From the NCBI GenBank assembly GCA_934086815.1, contig CAKOIM010000011.1, forward strand, positions 1-39,976: a stretch of DNA of 39,976 nt. Reading direction: 5' to 3'. Each line of letters starts with the position of its first letter. Positions within the stretch are counted from its first letter, which is position 1. The position numbers were made by a program, and so were the translations under genes. The notes below the pieces were generated by a model. The model saw only the letters and a list, made by a program, of their open reading frames with translations, did not search any database and was not told the DNA's origin. Below, piece after piece: positions 6,672-15,382 of the stretch. This DNA comes from an uncultured Bacilli bacterium (lineage in GTDB: Bacteria; Bacillota_I; Bacilli_A; RF39; UBA660).

Positions 6672-7171
6672 ATGCATAAGAAATTAAAAATTTATTATAT
6701 TGAAGAAGAATACATTGAATACCTTAGAAAATATGATTCAAAAGTTGTTTTTAATAAAAAGAATAATAGGCCGTATCTTGGGGTAGTTTACACATTTGAT
6801 AATTTTAATTATTTTGCCCCATTGTCTTCGCCTAAAGAAAAACATTTGAAGATAAATGAAAAAGCTCTAGATATATTTAAAATAAAACGTGGGAAATTGG
6901 GCGTGGTTAATATTAATAATATGATTCCTACGCCTCTTAAATGTTTAACTGAAGTTTTGCCTCTTTAAGTGATGGTCAATATAAAACTTTAATCGAAAAT
7001 CAAACAATATTTTTAAATAATAATAGAAATAAACTATTAAAGAAAGTTAAAAATTTTGGGTTATTAGTGTCTAAAAATAATTTACCAGATAATATTAAAA
7101 ATCGTTGTTGTAATTTTAAATTGCTTGAAGAAAAATGCCAAGAATATGAAAAAAAACAAATGAATAGTTAA
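6672..7171 (+). pseudogene. ToxN/AbiQ-type endoribonuclease toxin, frameshifted
   Basis: The first frame (6672-6968) encodes an N-terminal part with RPYLGVVYTFDNFNYFAPLS, SPKEKHLKI and GVVNINNMIPTPL, which matches the ToxN/AbiQ/CptN core (FxG, APLSSPK, NxxxMIP). It then stops at TAA 6966-6968. The remaining part reads on in the -1 frame from about 6956 (FASLSDGQYKTLIENQ) through CCNFKLLEEKCQEYE to TAA at 7169-7171. Adding one T to the TTTT run at 6955-6958 restores a 166-aa protein, the normal family length. So either one T was lost or the assembly has an indel. The start at ATG 6672 is preferred because GGGGGA (6662-6667) lies in front of it. Intact members cut RNA and abort phage infection. 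Confidence 0.82.
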
Positions 7172-7176
7172 AATAC

Positions 7177-7201
7177 AAGTAGATTTAATGCTACTTTTTT
7201 T
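7177..7201 (+). terminator. intrinsic terminator after the toxin gene
   Basis: AAGTAG (7177-7182) pairs with CTACTT (7191-7196) around an 8-nt loop, followed by a T run to about 7201. It separates the toxin locus from addB. Confidence 0.65.
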
Positions 7202-7225
7202 GTATAATTTAAAAGAGGTTAGTTT

Positions 7226-9526
7226 ATGAATATAGTAATAACAAATAATACGTTAAAAGAAGATTTTTTAAAAAAAATTAGTAAGAATAAAATAATAAAC
7301 GATAATAAGTTTATGAGTTTTAGTGAACTTAAAAAAAAGTTGTTTTTTGATTATCATGATGATACTTTAGAATATATTATGAATAAGTATAAAGTTAATA
7401 TAAATATAGCTAAAATATATGTAGATAATTTATATTTTTTAAAAGAAATAGATGATACTAAAATACAATTTTTAATTAATTTAAAAAATGAACTTGTTGA
7501 AAATAAATTACTTGTCTTAAATGAAAATTTTCAAAAATACATTAAAAAGCAAAATATAATAGTCTATACTAATGAAGAACTTACAAAAGAACAAAGACTT
7601 ATTTTAGATGGCCTAAATTATAAACATGAAAATTTAGAAGTTAATAAATATGTTCCAAAAGTATATGAAGCAAAAAATATTGAAGAAGAAGTTGAGTTTG
7701 TTGTAACTAAAATAAGTGAACTTATTAATAAGGGGATAAATATAAATAATATTAAAATAATTTCTAATCAAAGTTATAACTCGATCCTTGAATATTATTT
7801 TGATTTATATAACATCCCCTTAAATTTAAAAAGTACAAATACTTTTTATAGTACATATAAAGCACAACAGTTTTTAAAAAATTATGATAATGTTGAAAAT
7901 ATAACTGATGAGGCCTTAATTAATATTATAAATAAATCTGTTTATGTAAAAAATAAAAATATAAGAAAAGAATTTATTATTCGTGATATGAAAAACACTA
8001 TGTTAAAACCATCAATTTATAAAAATGCTGTTAATATAACAAAATTGGATAATATTTATTCTTCGGATGATTATGTTTTTTTACTAGGTTTTAATATTAA
8101 AGAATGTCCTAAAATATATAAAGATGATGATTATTTAAGTGACTCTGAAAAAGAATTATTAGGGTTAGATACATCTATTGACAAAAATAAATATACAAAA
8201 ATAAATAGTTTAAAAAATATATTAAGTATACCAAATTTAGTAATTACATATAAATTGTTTTTTGAGGGCCCATGTTATCCATCACCTTTACTAGATGAAT
8301 TAAATGTTGATGTAGAAAAGATTAATATAGAAAAAAAAGTATCTTATTCTAAAAAAAATAGTAAAATATTATATGCTAAAGAGTTAGATGAGTTATATAA
8401 GTTTAATACTATCGGACCATATCTTAAAGTTTATAAAAATAATTTAGAAATACCATATAAAAATTATGATAATAAGTTTAAATTGATTGATAAAGATTTA
8501 ATTTTGGAAAAACTTGAAGATGGTTTTAATTTATCATATACAACACTAGAATCTTTCAATGAATGTGGATTTAAATATTATTTAAATAAAATATTAGATT
8601 TAAATGTATATGAAAAAAATTTTAAAGCAATCATCGGAGATATAACACATCATATTTTAGAAATTGGAATAAATAAAGAAATAAATATAAAAGAAGAAAT
8701 AGATAAATATATAAAAGAAATAGATTATGAATTTCAAAATAAAGAACTGTTTTATTTAGAAAAATTAAGTAAAGAATTAGCCTATGTTTTAAATTATTTA
8801 CATGAACAAAAAATAGATTCTTCCTTAAATAATTATTTATTTGAAACCCAAATTAATGTTACAAAAGAAATTGATAATATACCAGTTAATTTTAAAGGAA
8901 TTATAGATAAAATAATGTATACACATGCTTTAGATAAAGAAATAATTGCCGTGGTTGATTATAAAACTGGTGAGAAAAACATTAATTTAGATACATTAAA
9001 ATATGGAATAAATATTCAATTACCAATTTATTTGTATTTACTAAAAAAATCAGAAAGATTTAAAGATTCTCTTATAGCAGGTTTTTATATTGAAAAAGTT
9101 TTAAGTAATGTTTTTAATATTGATCATAAAAAAAATCTAGATGAATTAAAGCAAGAAAGTTTAAGATTACAAGGATTTTCTAATTCAAGTGAAACAGTAT
9201 TAAGTTATCTTGATAAAAATTATTTAAATAGTAAAATGATTAAAGGTTTACGTTTTAAAAAGGATGGTACTTTATATAGTGGGGCAAAAGTATTATCAAA
9301 TGATGAAATGGATTCTTTAATTTTAGAGGTTGATAAGATAATTGATAAAACAATAAAAGAAATTATCGAAGGGAATTACTTTATTAATCCTAAAATTATA
9401 AATAATAAAGATTATTCTTGTACATATTGTAAGTTTAAAGATATTTGTTTTAAAAGAAAAGAAAATGAAATAAAATTAGGAGGTGAAGAGGATGAAATGG
9501 ACACCGGAACAATTACAAGCGATTAA
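7226..9526 (+). CDS. addB: AddB/RexB-like nuclease subunit
   Basis: Partner of AddA in the double-strand-break resecting helicase-nuclease that recognises Chi and feeds RecA. Seen: a 766-aa protein whose C-terminal third is a PD-(D/E)XK RecB-type nuclease. It has AIIGDITHHILE near residue 470 (His), FKGIIDKIMY near 554, VVDYKTGEKN near 576 (Asp and Lys) and NIQLPIYLYLL near 595. A Cys in FNECGFKYYL (near 447), with CTYCKFKDIC near residues 732-741, gives the four cysteines of the AddB iron-sulphur staple. The N-terminal half is helicase-like in length but I see no Walker A, which fits RexB-type subunits in which only AddA is the motor. The protein is shorter than the roughly 1150 aa of Bacillus AddB. 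The 3' end overlaps addA by 35 nt. Confidence 0.85.
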   Translation: MNIVITNNTLKEDFLKKISKNKIINDNKFMSFSELKKKLFFDYHDDTLEYIMNKYKVNINIAKIYVDNLYFLKEIDDTKIQFLINLKNELVENKLLVLNENFQKYIKKQNIIVYTNEELTKEQRLILDGLNYKHENLEVNKYVPKVYEAKNIEEEVEFVVTKISELINKGININNIKIISNQSYNSILEYYFDLYNIPLNLKSTNTFYSTYKAQQFLKNYDNVENITDEALINIINKSVYVKNKNIRKEFIIRDMKNTMLKPSIYKNAVNITKLDNIYSSDDYVFLLGFNIKECPKIYKDDDYLSDSEKELLGLDTSIDKNKYTKINSLKNILSIPNLVITYKLFFEGPCYPSPLLDELNVDVEKINIEKKVSYSKKNSKILYAKELDELYKFNTIGPYLKVYKNNLEIPYKNYDNKFKLIDKDLILEKLEDGFNLSYTTLESFNECGFKYYLNKILDLNVYEKNFKAIIGDITHHILEIGINKEINIKEEIDKYIKEIDYEFQNKELFYLEKLSKELAYVLNYLHEQKIDSSLNNYLFETQINVTKEIDNIPVNFKGIIDKIMYTHALDKEIIAVVDYKTGEKNINLDTLKYGINIQLPIYLYLLKKSERFKDSLIAGFYIEKVLSNVFNIDHKKNLDELKQESLRLQGFSNSSETVLSYLDKNYLNSKMIKGLRFKKDGTLYSGAKVLSNDEMDSLILEVDKIIDKTIKEIIEGNYFINPKIINNKDYSCTYCKFKDICFKRKENEIKLGGEEDEMDTGTITSD

Positions 9527-12500
9527 TGAAATGGGGTCTAATATAATTGTTTCAGCTGGAGCAGGTTCAGGTAAAACAGCAGTATTATCAGAAAGGGTTA
9601 TTAAACATTTAAAAGAAGGTTTTGATATAAGAGAAATATTAATGTTAACATTTACTAATGAAGCCGCCGGAGAAATGGCAAATAGAATTAGAAAAAAAAT
9701 AAAAAAGGAAAACTTAAAAGAACAATTAGAATATTTAGACTCGGCATATATTACTACTTTTGATGCTTACGCCCTAAGTTTAGTAAAAAAGTATCATTAT
9801 ATATTAAATATTTCTAAGGACATATCTATTATTGATTCATCAGTAATTAATTTGGAAAGAAAAAGACAATTAGATATAATTTTTGAAAATTTGTATGAAT
9901 GTCGTGATCCTTTGTTTTTAAAATTAATTGATAATTTTACATCTCGAGATGATACAAGTATAAAAGAAGCCGTATTATCAATAAATAGTTTGTTAGACTT
10001 AAAGTATAATAAAGATGAATACTTAGATAGTTATATAACAAATTTTTATAGTGATGATTATATAAATAAAATATTTAATGAGTATTTTTTATATGTTAAA
10101 AATTTATGTAAGTCTTTAGAAGATGATTTATATTTACTTGAAAACTATATGGAAGAAGATGCTTATTTAAAAATATATAATAGTGTTAAGTATTTGTTTA
10201 ATCCAAAAAAGTATGATGACTTAGTTAAGTACAATGATTTAAAAATCGACTCATTTAGGAAATTAGATGAAGAGGGAAAAGAGTTAAAGGATCAAATAAA
10301 AAAAACATTTTCAGAAATACAAAAACTAATATATTATGATGAAGAAACTTTAAAAAAACAATATAAAGATACTTTGGAATATGCGAAAATATTTATTAAA
10401 ATCATTAGAATGTTAGATGAAAAAATAAATGAATATAAAAATAAAAATAGTCGTTATGAGTTTACCGATATTGCTAAAATGGCTATAAAAATTGTCAAAG
10501 AAAATAAAGAAATAAGGGAAGAGATAAAACATAGTTTTAAAGAAATTATGATAGATGAATATCAAGATACTAGTGATTTACAAGAAGAATTTATTCGTGA
10601 AATAGAAAATAATAATGTATATATGGTCGGTGATATAAAGCAATCTATCTATCGGTTTAGAAATGCTAATCCCTTAATATTTAAAGATAAGTATGATAAT
10701 TATGCAAATAATAATGGTGGCATTAAAATAGATCTTATAAGTAATTTTCGTTCTAGAGAAGAAGTTTTAATAAATATTAATGAAATATTTGAACTTATTA
10801 TGGCATCTTCCCTAGGTGGGGTAAATTATAAAAATAATCATGCTATGGTATATGGAAATAAAGCATATATAACAAATGGTAAAAATGATAATAACAATTA
10901 TATGGATTTATATACATATTCACTTGATACAAAAGAATATAAAAATGATGAAATAGAAGCTTTTACTATCGCTTCGCAAATAAAAAAAATGTATAGTGAT
11001 AAGTATCAAGTATATGATTTTGACTTAGAAAAAAATAGAGATATTACATATAATGATTTTTGTATTATTTTAGACCGAGGTAGTTCATTTTCTTTATATA
11101 AAAAAGTATTTGAGTATTTTCATATACCGATGGATATATATAAAGACAGTAATCTAATGGATGAATATGATTTATATATAATAAAAAATATTATTGGGTT
11201 AATAATAAAAATCTATGAAAAGAAATTTGATAAAGAAACTAAATATTATTTTACAAGTGTTGCTAGAAGTTATCTTGGTAATATGAGTGATAATGCTATT
11301 TATGAAGCTTTAGAAGAAAATAAAATATTTCAAAGTGAAATATATAATATTTGTTTTGATTTAAGTGAAAATTTAGATGAAAAAACTCCGAATAGTTTAT
11401 TAAAAGAAATAATTAAAGAATTTAATGTTTATGAAAAATTAATACTAGTGGGAAATGTAGATGCGGGAATTAAAAGAATTAATTACCTTATTAAACTAAC
11501 AAGTGATGTAGAAGACCTAGGCTTTACTATATGGGACTTTAAAGATTATTTAGAACAAATGATAAATGATAAAGAAGAAATAAAATATAAAGAGGCAAAG
11601 AGTAATAGTTCTTCGGTTAAACTTATGAATATTCATAAATCAAAGGGACTAGAATTTCCAATTTGTTTTTTTACAGGATTTGCTAAAACATTTAATTTAA
11701 GAGACTTACAAAGTAGATTTATGTTTGATAAAAACTATGGTTTTATTCTTCCTTTTTATAATGATGGTATAGGTGAAACTTTTGTAAAAACTTTAGTTAA
11801 AAGTAAATACTATGAAGAGGAAATAGCAGAAAAAATAAGACTTTTTTATGTAGCGTTAACACGAGCTAAAGAAAAAATGATAATGGTTATGCCTGATATT
11901 AAAAATAAACATAAAGTTAATAATCAAATTAGTTATAACGAAGGAATTAAATATCGTTCATTTTATGATTTTATTTCATCCGTAGCTATTAATTTAAGTA
12001 AATATTTTAAAACTGTCAATTTAAATGATATCAATTTAAGTCATGATTATGAAATAGTAAATAGTGTTAACACAAATATTTGTAAAGAAGATATAAAAAT
12101 GTCTTTTATTGAAAATAGTATTTTAAAAGAAACACTTAATAATAATCATGCATCAAAAACTATAAATAAAATAATTACCCTGGAAGATAAAAAGAAAATG
12201 GAGTTTGGGTCACATATTCATGAATTATTGGAACTTACAAATTTCTATGAAGAAAGTGATAATAAATATATTCAAAATTTAATGAATACTTTTGATTTTA
12301 AAAATGCTAAAATATATCAAGAACTTGAATTTATTTATGAAAGTGATAATATATATCATGGAGTAATTGATTTAGTTTTGGAATATTCTAATGAAATAAA
12401 AATAATAGATTATAAATTAAAAGATATTACTGATAAAGAATATGAAAAACAACTTAAAGTATATTATGAGTATTTTAAAACTTTAACAAATAAGAAAATA

Positions 12501-12554
12501 ACTTTATATTTATATTCTATAATAGATAATTTAGTAAAAATAGTTGAGGTATAG
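9492..12554 (+). CDS. addA: AddA helicase-nuclease subunit
   Basis: UvrD/Rep superfamily 1A helicase with a C-terminal nuclease, the motor of AddAB. Seen: TPEQLQAIN (Q motif) at residues 4-12 and Walker A SAGAGSGKTAVLS near residues 21-33. IMIDEYQDTSDLQEE (Walker B) lies near 355, GDIKQSIYRFRNANP near 380, NIHKSKGLEFP near 714 and LFYVALTRAKEKM near 785. The PD-(D/E)XK nuclease has GSHIHELLEL near 905, GVIDLVLEY near 957 and IIDYKLKD near 972. Length 1020 aa. I place the start at ATG 9492 because AGGAGGTG (9478-9485) is six bases upstream; an in-frame GTG at 9483 lies inside that ribosome binding site. Overlap with addB implies coupled synthesis of the two subunits. Confidence 0.95.
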   Translation: MKWTPEQLQAINEMGSNIIVSAGAGSGKTAVLSERVIKHLKEGFDIREILMLTFTNEAAGEMANRIRKKIKKENLKEQLEYLDSAYITTFDAYALSLVKKYHYILNISKDISIIDSSVINLERKRQLDIIFENLYECRDPLFLKLIDNFTSRDDTSIKEAVLSINSLLDLKYNKDEYLDSYITNFYSDDYINKIFNEYFLYVKNLCKSLEDDLYLLENYMEEDAYLKIYNSVKYLFNPKKYDDLVKYNDLKIDSFRKLDEEGKELKDQIKKTFSEIQKLIYYDEETLKKQYKDTLEYAKIFIKIIRMLDEKINEYKNKNSRYEFTDIAKMAIKIVKENKEIREEIKHSFKEIMIDEYQDTSDLQEEFIREIENNNVYMVGDIKQSIYRFRNANPLIFKDKYDNYANNNGGIKIDLISNFRSREEVLININEIFELIMASSLGGVNYKNNHAMVYGNKAYITNGKNDNNNYMDLYTYSLDTKEYKNDEIEAFTIASQIKKMYSDKYQVYDFDLEKNRDITYNDFCIILDRGSSFSLYKKVFEYFHIPMDIYKDSNLMDEYDLYIIKNIIGLIIKIYEKKFDKETKYYFTSVARSYLGNMSDNAIYEALEENKIFQSEIYNICFDLSENLDEKTPNSLLKEIIKEFNVYEKLILVGNVDAGIKRINYLIKLTSDVEDLGFTIWDFKDYLEQMINDKEEIKYKEAKSNSSSVKLMNIHKSKGLEFPICFFTGFAKTFNLRDLQSRFMFDKNYGFILPFYNDGIGETFVKTLVKSKYYEEEIAEKIRLFYVALTRAKEKMIMVMPDIKNKHKVNNQISYNEGIKYRSFYDFISSVAINLSKYFKTVNLNDINLSHDYEIVNSVNTNICKEDIKMSFIENSILKETLNNNHASKTINKIITLEDKKKMEFGSHIHELLELTNFYEESDNKYIQNLMNTFDFKNAKIYQELEFIYESDNIYHGVIDLVLEYSNEIKIIDYKLKDITDKEYEKQLKVYYEYFKTLTNKKITLYLYSIIDNLVKIVEV

Positions 12555-12555
12555 T

Positions 12556-13737
12556 ATGAAAGTAGCAATAATAGGAGCAGGAGCATCAGGTTTAATGGCA
12601 AGTATTGAAGCATCAAAAAAACATGATGTTGTAGTTTACGAAAGAAATAATCAAGCTTTAAAAAAGCTTCTTTTAACTGGTAGTGGAAGATGTAATTTAT
12701 ATAACATAAATAATTCTTATGATAAATATCACTCAAGTAATAAAGAGATTATAAAAGATATAATAAGTAAAGATGAACTGGATAATTATCTAAATATTTT
12801 TCAAAGTATGGGATTAGTTGTAACAAATAAAAACGGCTATTATTACCCCATATCACAAAATTCTCAAAATGTACGCGCAGTATTATTAAATGAAGCAATA
12901 AAGAATAATGTTAAATTTAAATATGATACATTGATTGAAAAAATAGAATATAAAAACAATAAATTTTTTCTTGCCGGAGAAACATTTGATAAAGTTATAG
13001 TAACTACAGGTTCTAAAGTATTTCCAAAAACAGGAAGTAATGGCATAGGATATAAAATAGCGAAAGACTTTAACCATACAATTACAGAGTTATATCCATC
13101 ACTAGTTTCTTTAATTACAAATACTGGATATGAAAATAAATGGGCAGGAAAAAGAGTTCATGGAACAGTTAGCTTATATATAAAAGATAAAATAGTAAAA
13201 AGTGAAACTGGTGAGATTCAGTTTAATAAAACAGGAATAAGTGGAATATGTGTTTTAAACCTAAGTCGTGAAGTGTTAATAAATTTAAATAAAAATAATA
13301 AAGTATATGTAAGTATTAATTTTTTAGATTGGGATCAAAGTAAAATAGTTACATATTTTGATAAGTTTAAAGATAAAACAATTTCTAAAATATTTGATGG
13401 TTTTATAGATTATGAAATAGCTAATATTTTATTTAGTAAATATAAAATTAATAAGGATAAGACATGGGATAAATTTAGCATTCGGGAAAAAGGAATAGTT
13501 ATTGAAGCCCTTTTAAATTTTAAAGTTGAAATAATAGGGACGAAAGATTTTAATGAAGCCCAAGTATGTAGAGGTGGTATTAAATTAACAGAGATAAATC
13601 CTCATACACTAGAATCTAAGTTAGTAAAAGGACTTTATTTTGCCGGAGAAATATTAGATGTTGATGGTGATTGCGGAGGATATAATTTGACATTTGCCTT
13701 TTTATCTGGAAAAAAAGCAGGTGAATTAAATGATTAG
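12556..13737 (+). CDS. HI0933/YhiN-family FAD-dependent oxidoreductase
   Basis: Flavoprotein of the HI0933/YhiN (BaiN-like) family, of uncertain substrate. Seen: N-terminal dinucleotide-binding motif IIGAGASGLMAS at residues 5-16, the family mark GSGRCNLYN near residue 43, VTTGSKVFPKTGSNGIGYKIA near residues 150-170 (with the GS-G turn), and GEIQFNKTGISGICVLNLSR near residues 220-239. The C-terminal FAD-contacting block is GLYFAGEILDVDGDCGGYN near residues 363-381. The length of 393 aa is standard. ATG 12556 is used: it follows the addA stop by one base and has TTGAGGT in front. An ATG 12 nt earlier has no suitable site. The 3' end overlaps the next flavoprotein by 8 nt, so the pair is probably co-translated with addBA. 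Confidence 0.88.
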   Translation: MKVAIIGAGASGLMASIEASKKHDVVVYERNNQALKKLLLTGSGRCNLYNINNSYDKYHSSNKEIIKDIISKDELDNYLNIFQSMGLVVTNKNGYYYPISQNSQNVRAVLLNEAIKNNVKFKYDTLIEKIEYKNNKFFLAGETFDKVIVTTGSKVFPKTGSNGIGYKIAKDFNHTITELYPSLVSLITNTGYENKWAGKRVHGTVSLYIKDKIVKSETGEIQFNKTGISGICVLNLSREVLINLNKNNKVYVSINFLDWDQSKIVTYFDKFKDKTISKIFDGFIDYEIANILFSKYKINKDKTWDKFSIREKGIVIEALLNFKVEIIGTKDFNEAQVCRGGIKLTEINPHTLESKLVKGLYFAGEILDVDGDCGGYNLTFAFLSGKKAGELND

Positions 13738-15304
13738 ATTACATAATATAAGAGTAAAAATAACTCCGGAAATAGACTTAGAAAGTATAGTAGCTTCAAA
13801 ATTAAATGTAAATAAAGATAAAATAAAAAAGGTCGTAGTTCATAAAAAAAGTATTGATGCAAGATGCAAAAAGTATTTTAGTTATGTTTATGATTTAGAT
13901 GTTTTAATTAAAAACGAAAATAAATATTTGAAAAAGGGTATAACTAAAGTTTTGGATGAAAATTATCATTTACCAGATAAAGAAAATAATAAAAAATATA
14001 AACAAATAGTTATTGTCGGATTAGGACCTGCTGGTTTATTTTGTGGATACATGCTTGCTAAATATGGATATAAGCCAATAATAATAGATCGTGGTGAAAG
14101 TGTTGATAAAAGAGTAAAAACCGTAAATGAATTATGGCAAGAAAATATTTTTAATGATAATAGTAATGTTCAATTTGGTGAAGGTGGAGCAGGTACATTT
14201 AGCGATGGTAAACTAAATACTTTAGTAAATGATAAAAAATTTATGATGAGAGAAGTATTTAAAATATTTGTCGAATGTGGAGCTCCGAGAGTGATTATGT
14301 ATGAAAGTAAACCTCATATAGGTACCGATATTTTAAGAAATGTCGTAAAAAACATAAGAGAAAAAATAATTAATTATGGTGGAATTATAAAGTATAATAG
14401 TTTGCTTGAAGATATAGTTATAGAAGATGAAAGCATAAAAGGTATAGTTGTTAATAAAGAATTTTTAGAATGTGACTTATTAGTTTTAGCTATAGGACAT
14501 TCAGCACGAGATACATTTAGAATGCTTTATAATAAAAAGATAAGTATGATAACAAAACCTTTTGCAGTAGGAGTAAGAATAATACATCCCCAAGAGATGA
14601 TTAACAATTGTCAATACCCAATAAATTACTCTTTTTTACCACCAGCTAGTTATAAATTAACTTATAAAGCAAAAAATAATCGAGGCGTATATAGTTTTTG
14701 TATGTGTCCAGGAGGATATGTAGTTAATGCTAGAAGTACTAAAAATGGTATATGTACAAATGGAATGAGTAATTACAAAAGAGAAAGTAGTTATGCTAAT
14801 AGTGCAATTATTGTAACTGTTAGTGAAAATGATTTTCCATCTAATGTTCTTGGAGGTATTACATTTCAAGAAAATATTGAAAGAAAAGCTTTTCAATTAA
14901 CTCAAGGTGCTATTGCTGTCCAAAGATATATAGATTATAAAAATAATAATGAATCTAAAAATGAATTTCCTCATGATGCTTTTAAAGGTAATGTAAAAAG
15001 CACTAATATAAATGAAATATTTCCAGACTTTATAAATACTTCTTTAAAAGATGCTATCGACCATTTTAATAATTTAATCCCAGGTTTTAATGGAAGTGAT
15101 GCATTTATCGCTGCACCAGAAATGCGTTCCTCAAGTCCTGTTAGAATAATACGTGATGAATTATTAGAAAGCAATATAAAAGGAATTTATCCATGTGGAG
15201 AAGGTGCTGGTTATGCCGGAGGAATTACAACAAGTGCTATGGATGGGATAAAAGTTTTTGAAAGTATTTATAAAAATTACCAAGCAATCGACAAGAAGAG
15301 CTAA
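13730..15304 (+). CDS. FAD-dependent dehydrogenase (COG2509 family)
   Basis: Putative NAD(P)/FAD-dependent oxidoreductase of the COG2509 type, conserved in Bacillota with no established reaction. Seen: an N-terminal basic domain of about 90 residues with DARCKKYFSYVYDLDV, typical of this family. A Rossmann motif IVIVGLGPAGLFCGYMLAKY lies near residues 93-112. The diagnostic NVQFGEGGAGTFSDGKLNT follows near residues 144-162, then YESKPHIGTDILR near 189. The C-terminus has the FAD block GIYPCGEGAGYAGGITTSAMDG near residues 485-506, which includes GxGxGGG-like turns. Length 524 aa. It overlaps the preceding flavoprotein gene, and its own stop codon lies in an intrinsic terminator, so it ends the addBA operon. 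Confidence 0.85.
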   Translation: MIRLHNIRVKITPEIDLESIVASKLNVNKDKIKKVVVHKKSIDARCKKYFSYVYDLDVLIKNENKYLKKGITKVLDENYHLPDKENNKKYKQIVIVGLGPAGLFCGYMLAKYGYKPIIIDRGESVDKRVKTVNELWQENIFNDNSNVQFGEGGAGTFSDGKLNTLVNDKKFMMREVFKIFVECGAPRVIMYESKPHIGTDILRNVVKNIREKIINYGGIIKYNSLLEDIVIEDESIKGIVVNKEFLECDLLVLAIGHSARDTFRMLYNKKISMITKPFAVGVRIIHPQEMINNCQYPINYSFLPPASYKLTYKAKNNRGVYSFCMCPGGYVVNARSTKNGICTNGMSNYKRESSYANSAIIVTVSENDFPSNVLGGITFQENIERKAFQLTQGAIAVQRYIDYKNNNESKNEFPHDAFKGNVKSTNINEIFPDFINTSLKDAIDHFNNLIPGFNGSDAFIAAPEMRSSSPVRIIRDELLESNIKGIYPCGEGAGYAGGITTSAMDGIKVFESIYKNYQAIDKKS

Positions 15305-15319
15305 AACTCTTCTTTTTTT
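15293..15319 (+). terminator. intrinsic terminator ending the addBA-flavoprotein operon
   Basis: AAGAAGAG (15293-15300) pairs perfectly with CTCTTCTT (15307-15314) around CTAAAA, then a T run to 15319. The stop codon of the preceding gene lies in the loop. Confidence 0.88.
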
Positions 15320-15346
15320 GACATTTTTCGCTATGTACATAAATAT
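15318..15346 (+). promoter_or_regulatory. possible promoter for the secreted-protein gene
   Basis: A perfect TTGACA (15318-15323) starts inside the terminator's T run. The -10 hexamer at 17-bp spacing (AAATAT, 15341-15346) is poor, so the exact -10 is uncertain. Confidence 0.35.
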
Positions 15347-15382
15347 TTAAAAGTGCTAAAGTAGTTCACCAAGGAGGGAGAA

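Noticed and set aside
6951..6968. programmed -1 frameshift in the toxin gene
   Set aside because: No X XXY YYZ slippery heptamer lies in the frame at the needed place; a one-base loss in a T run is simpler.
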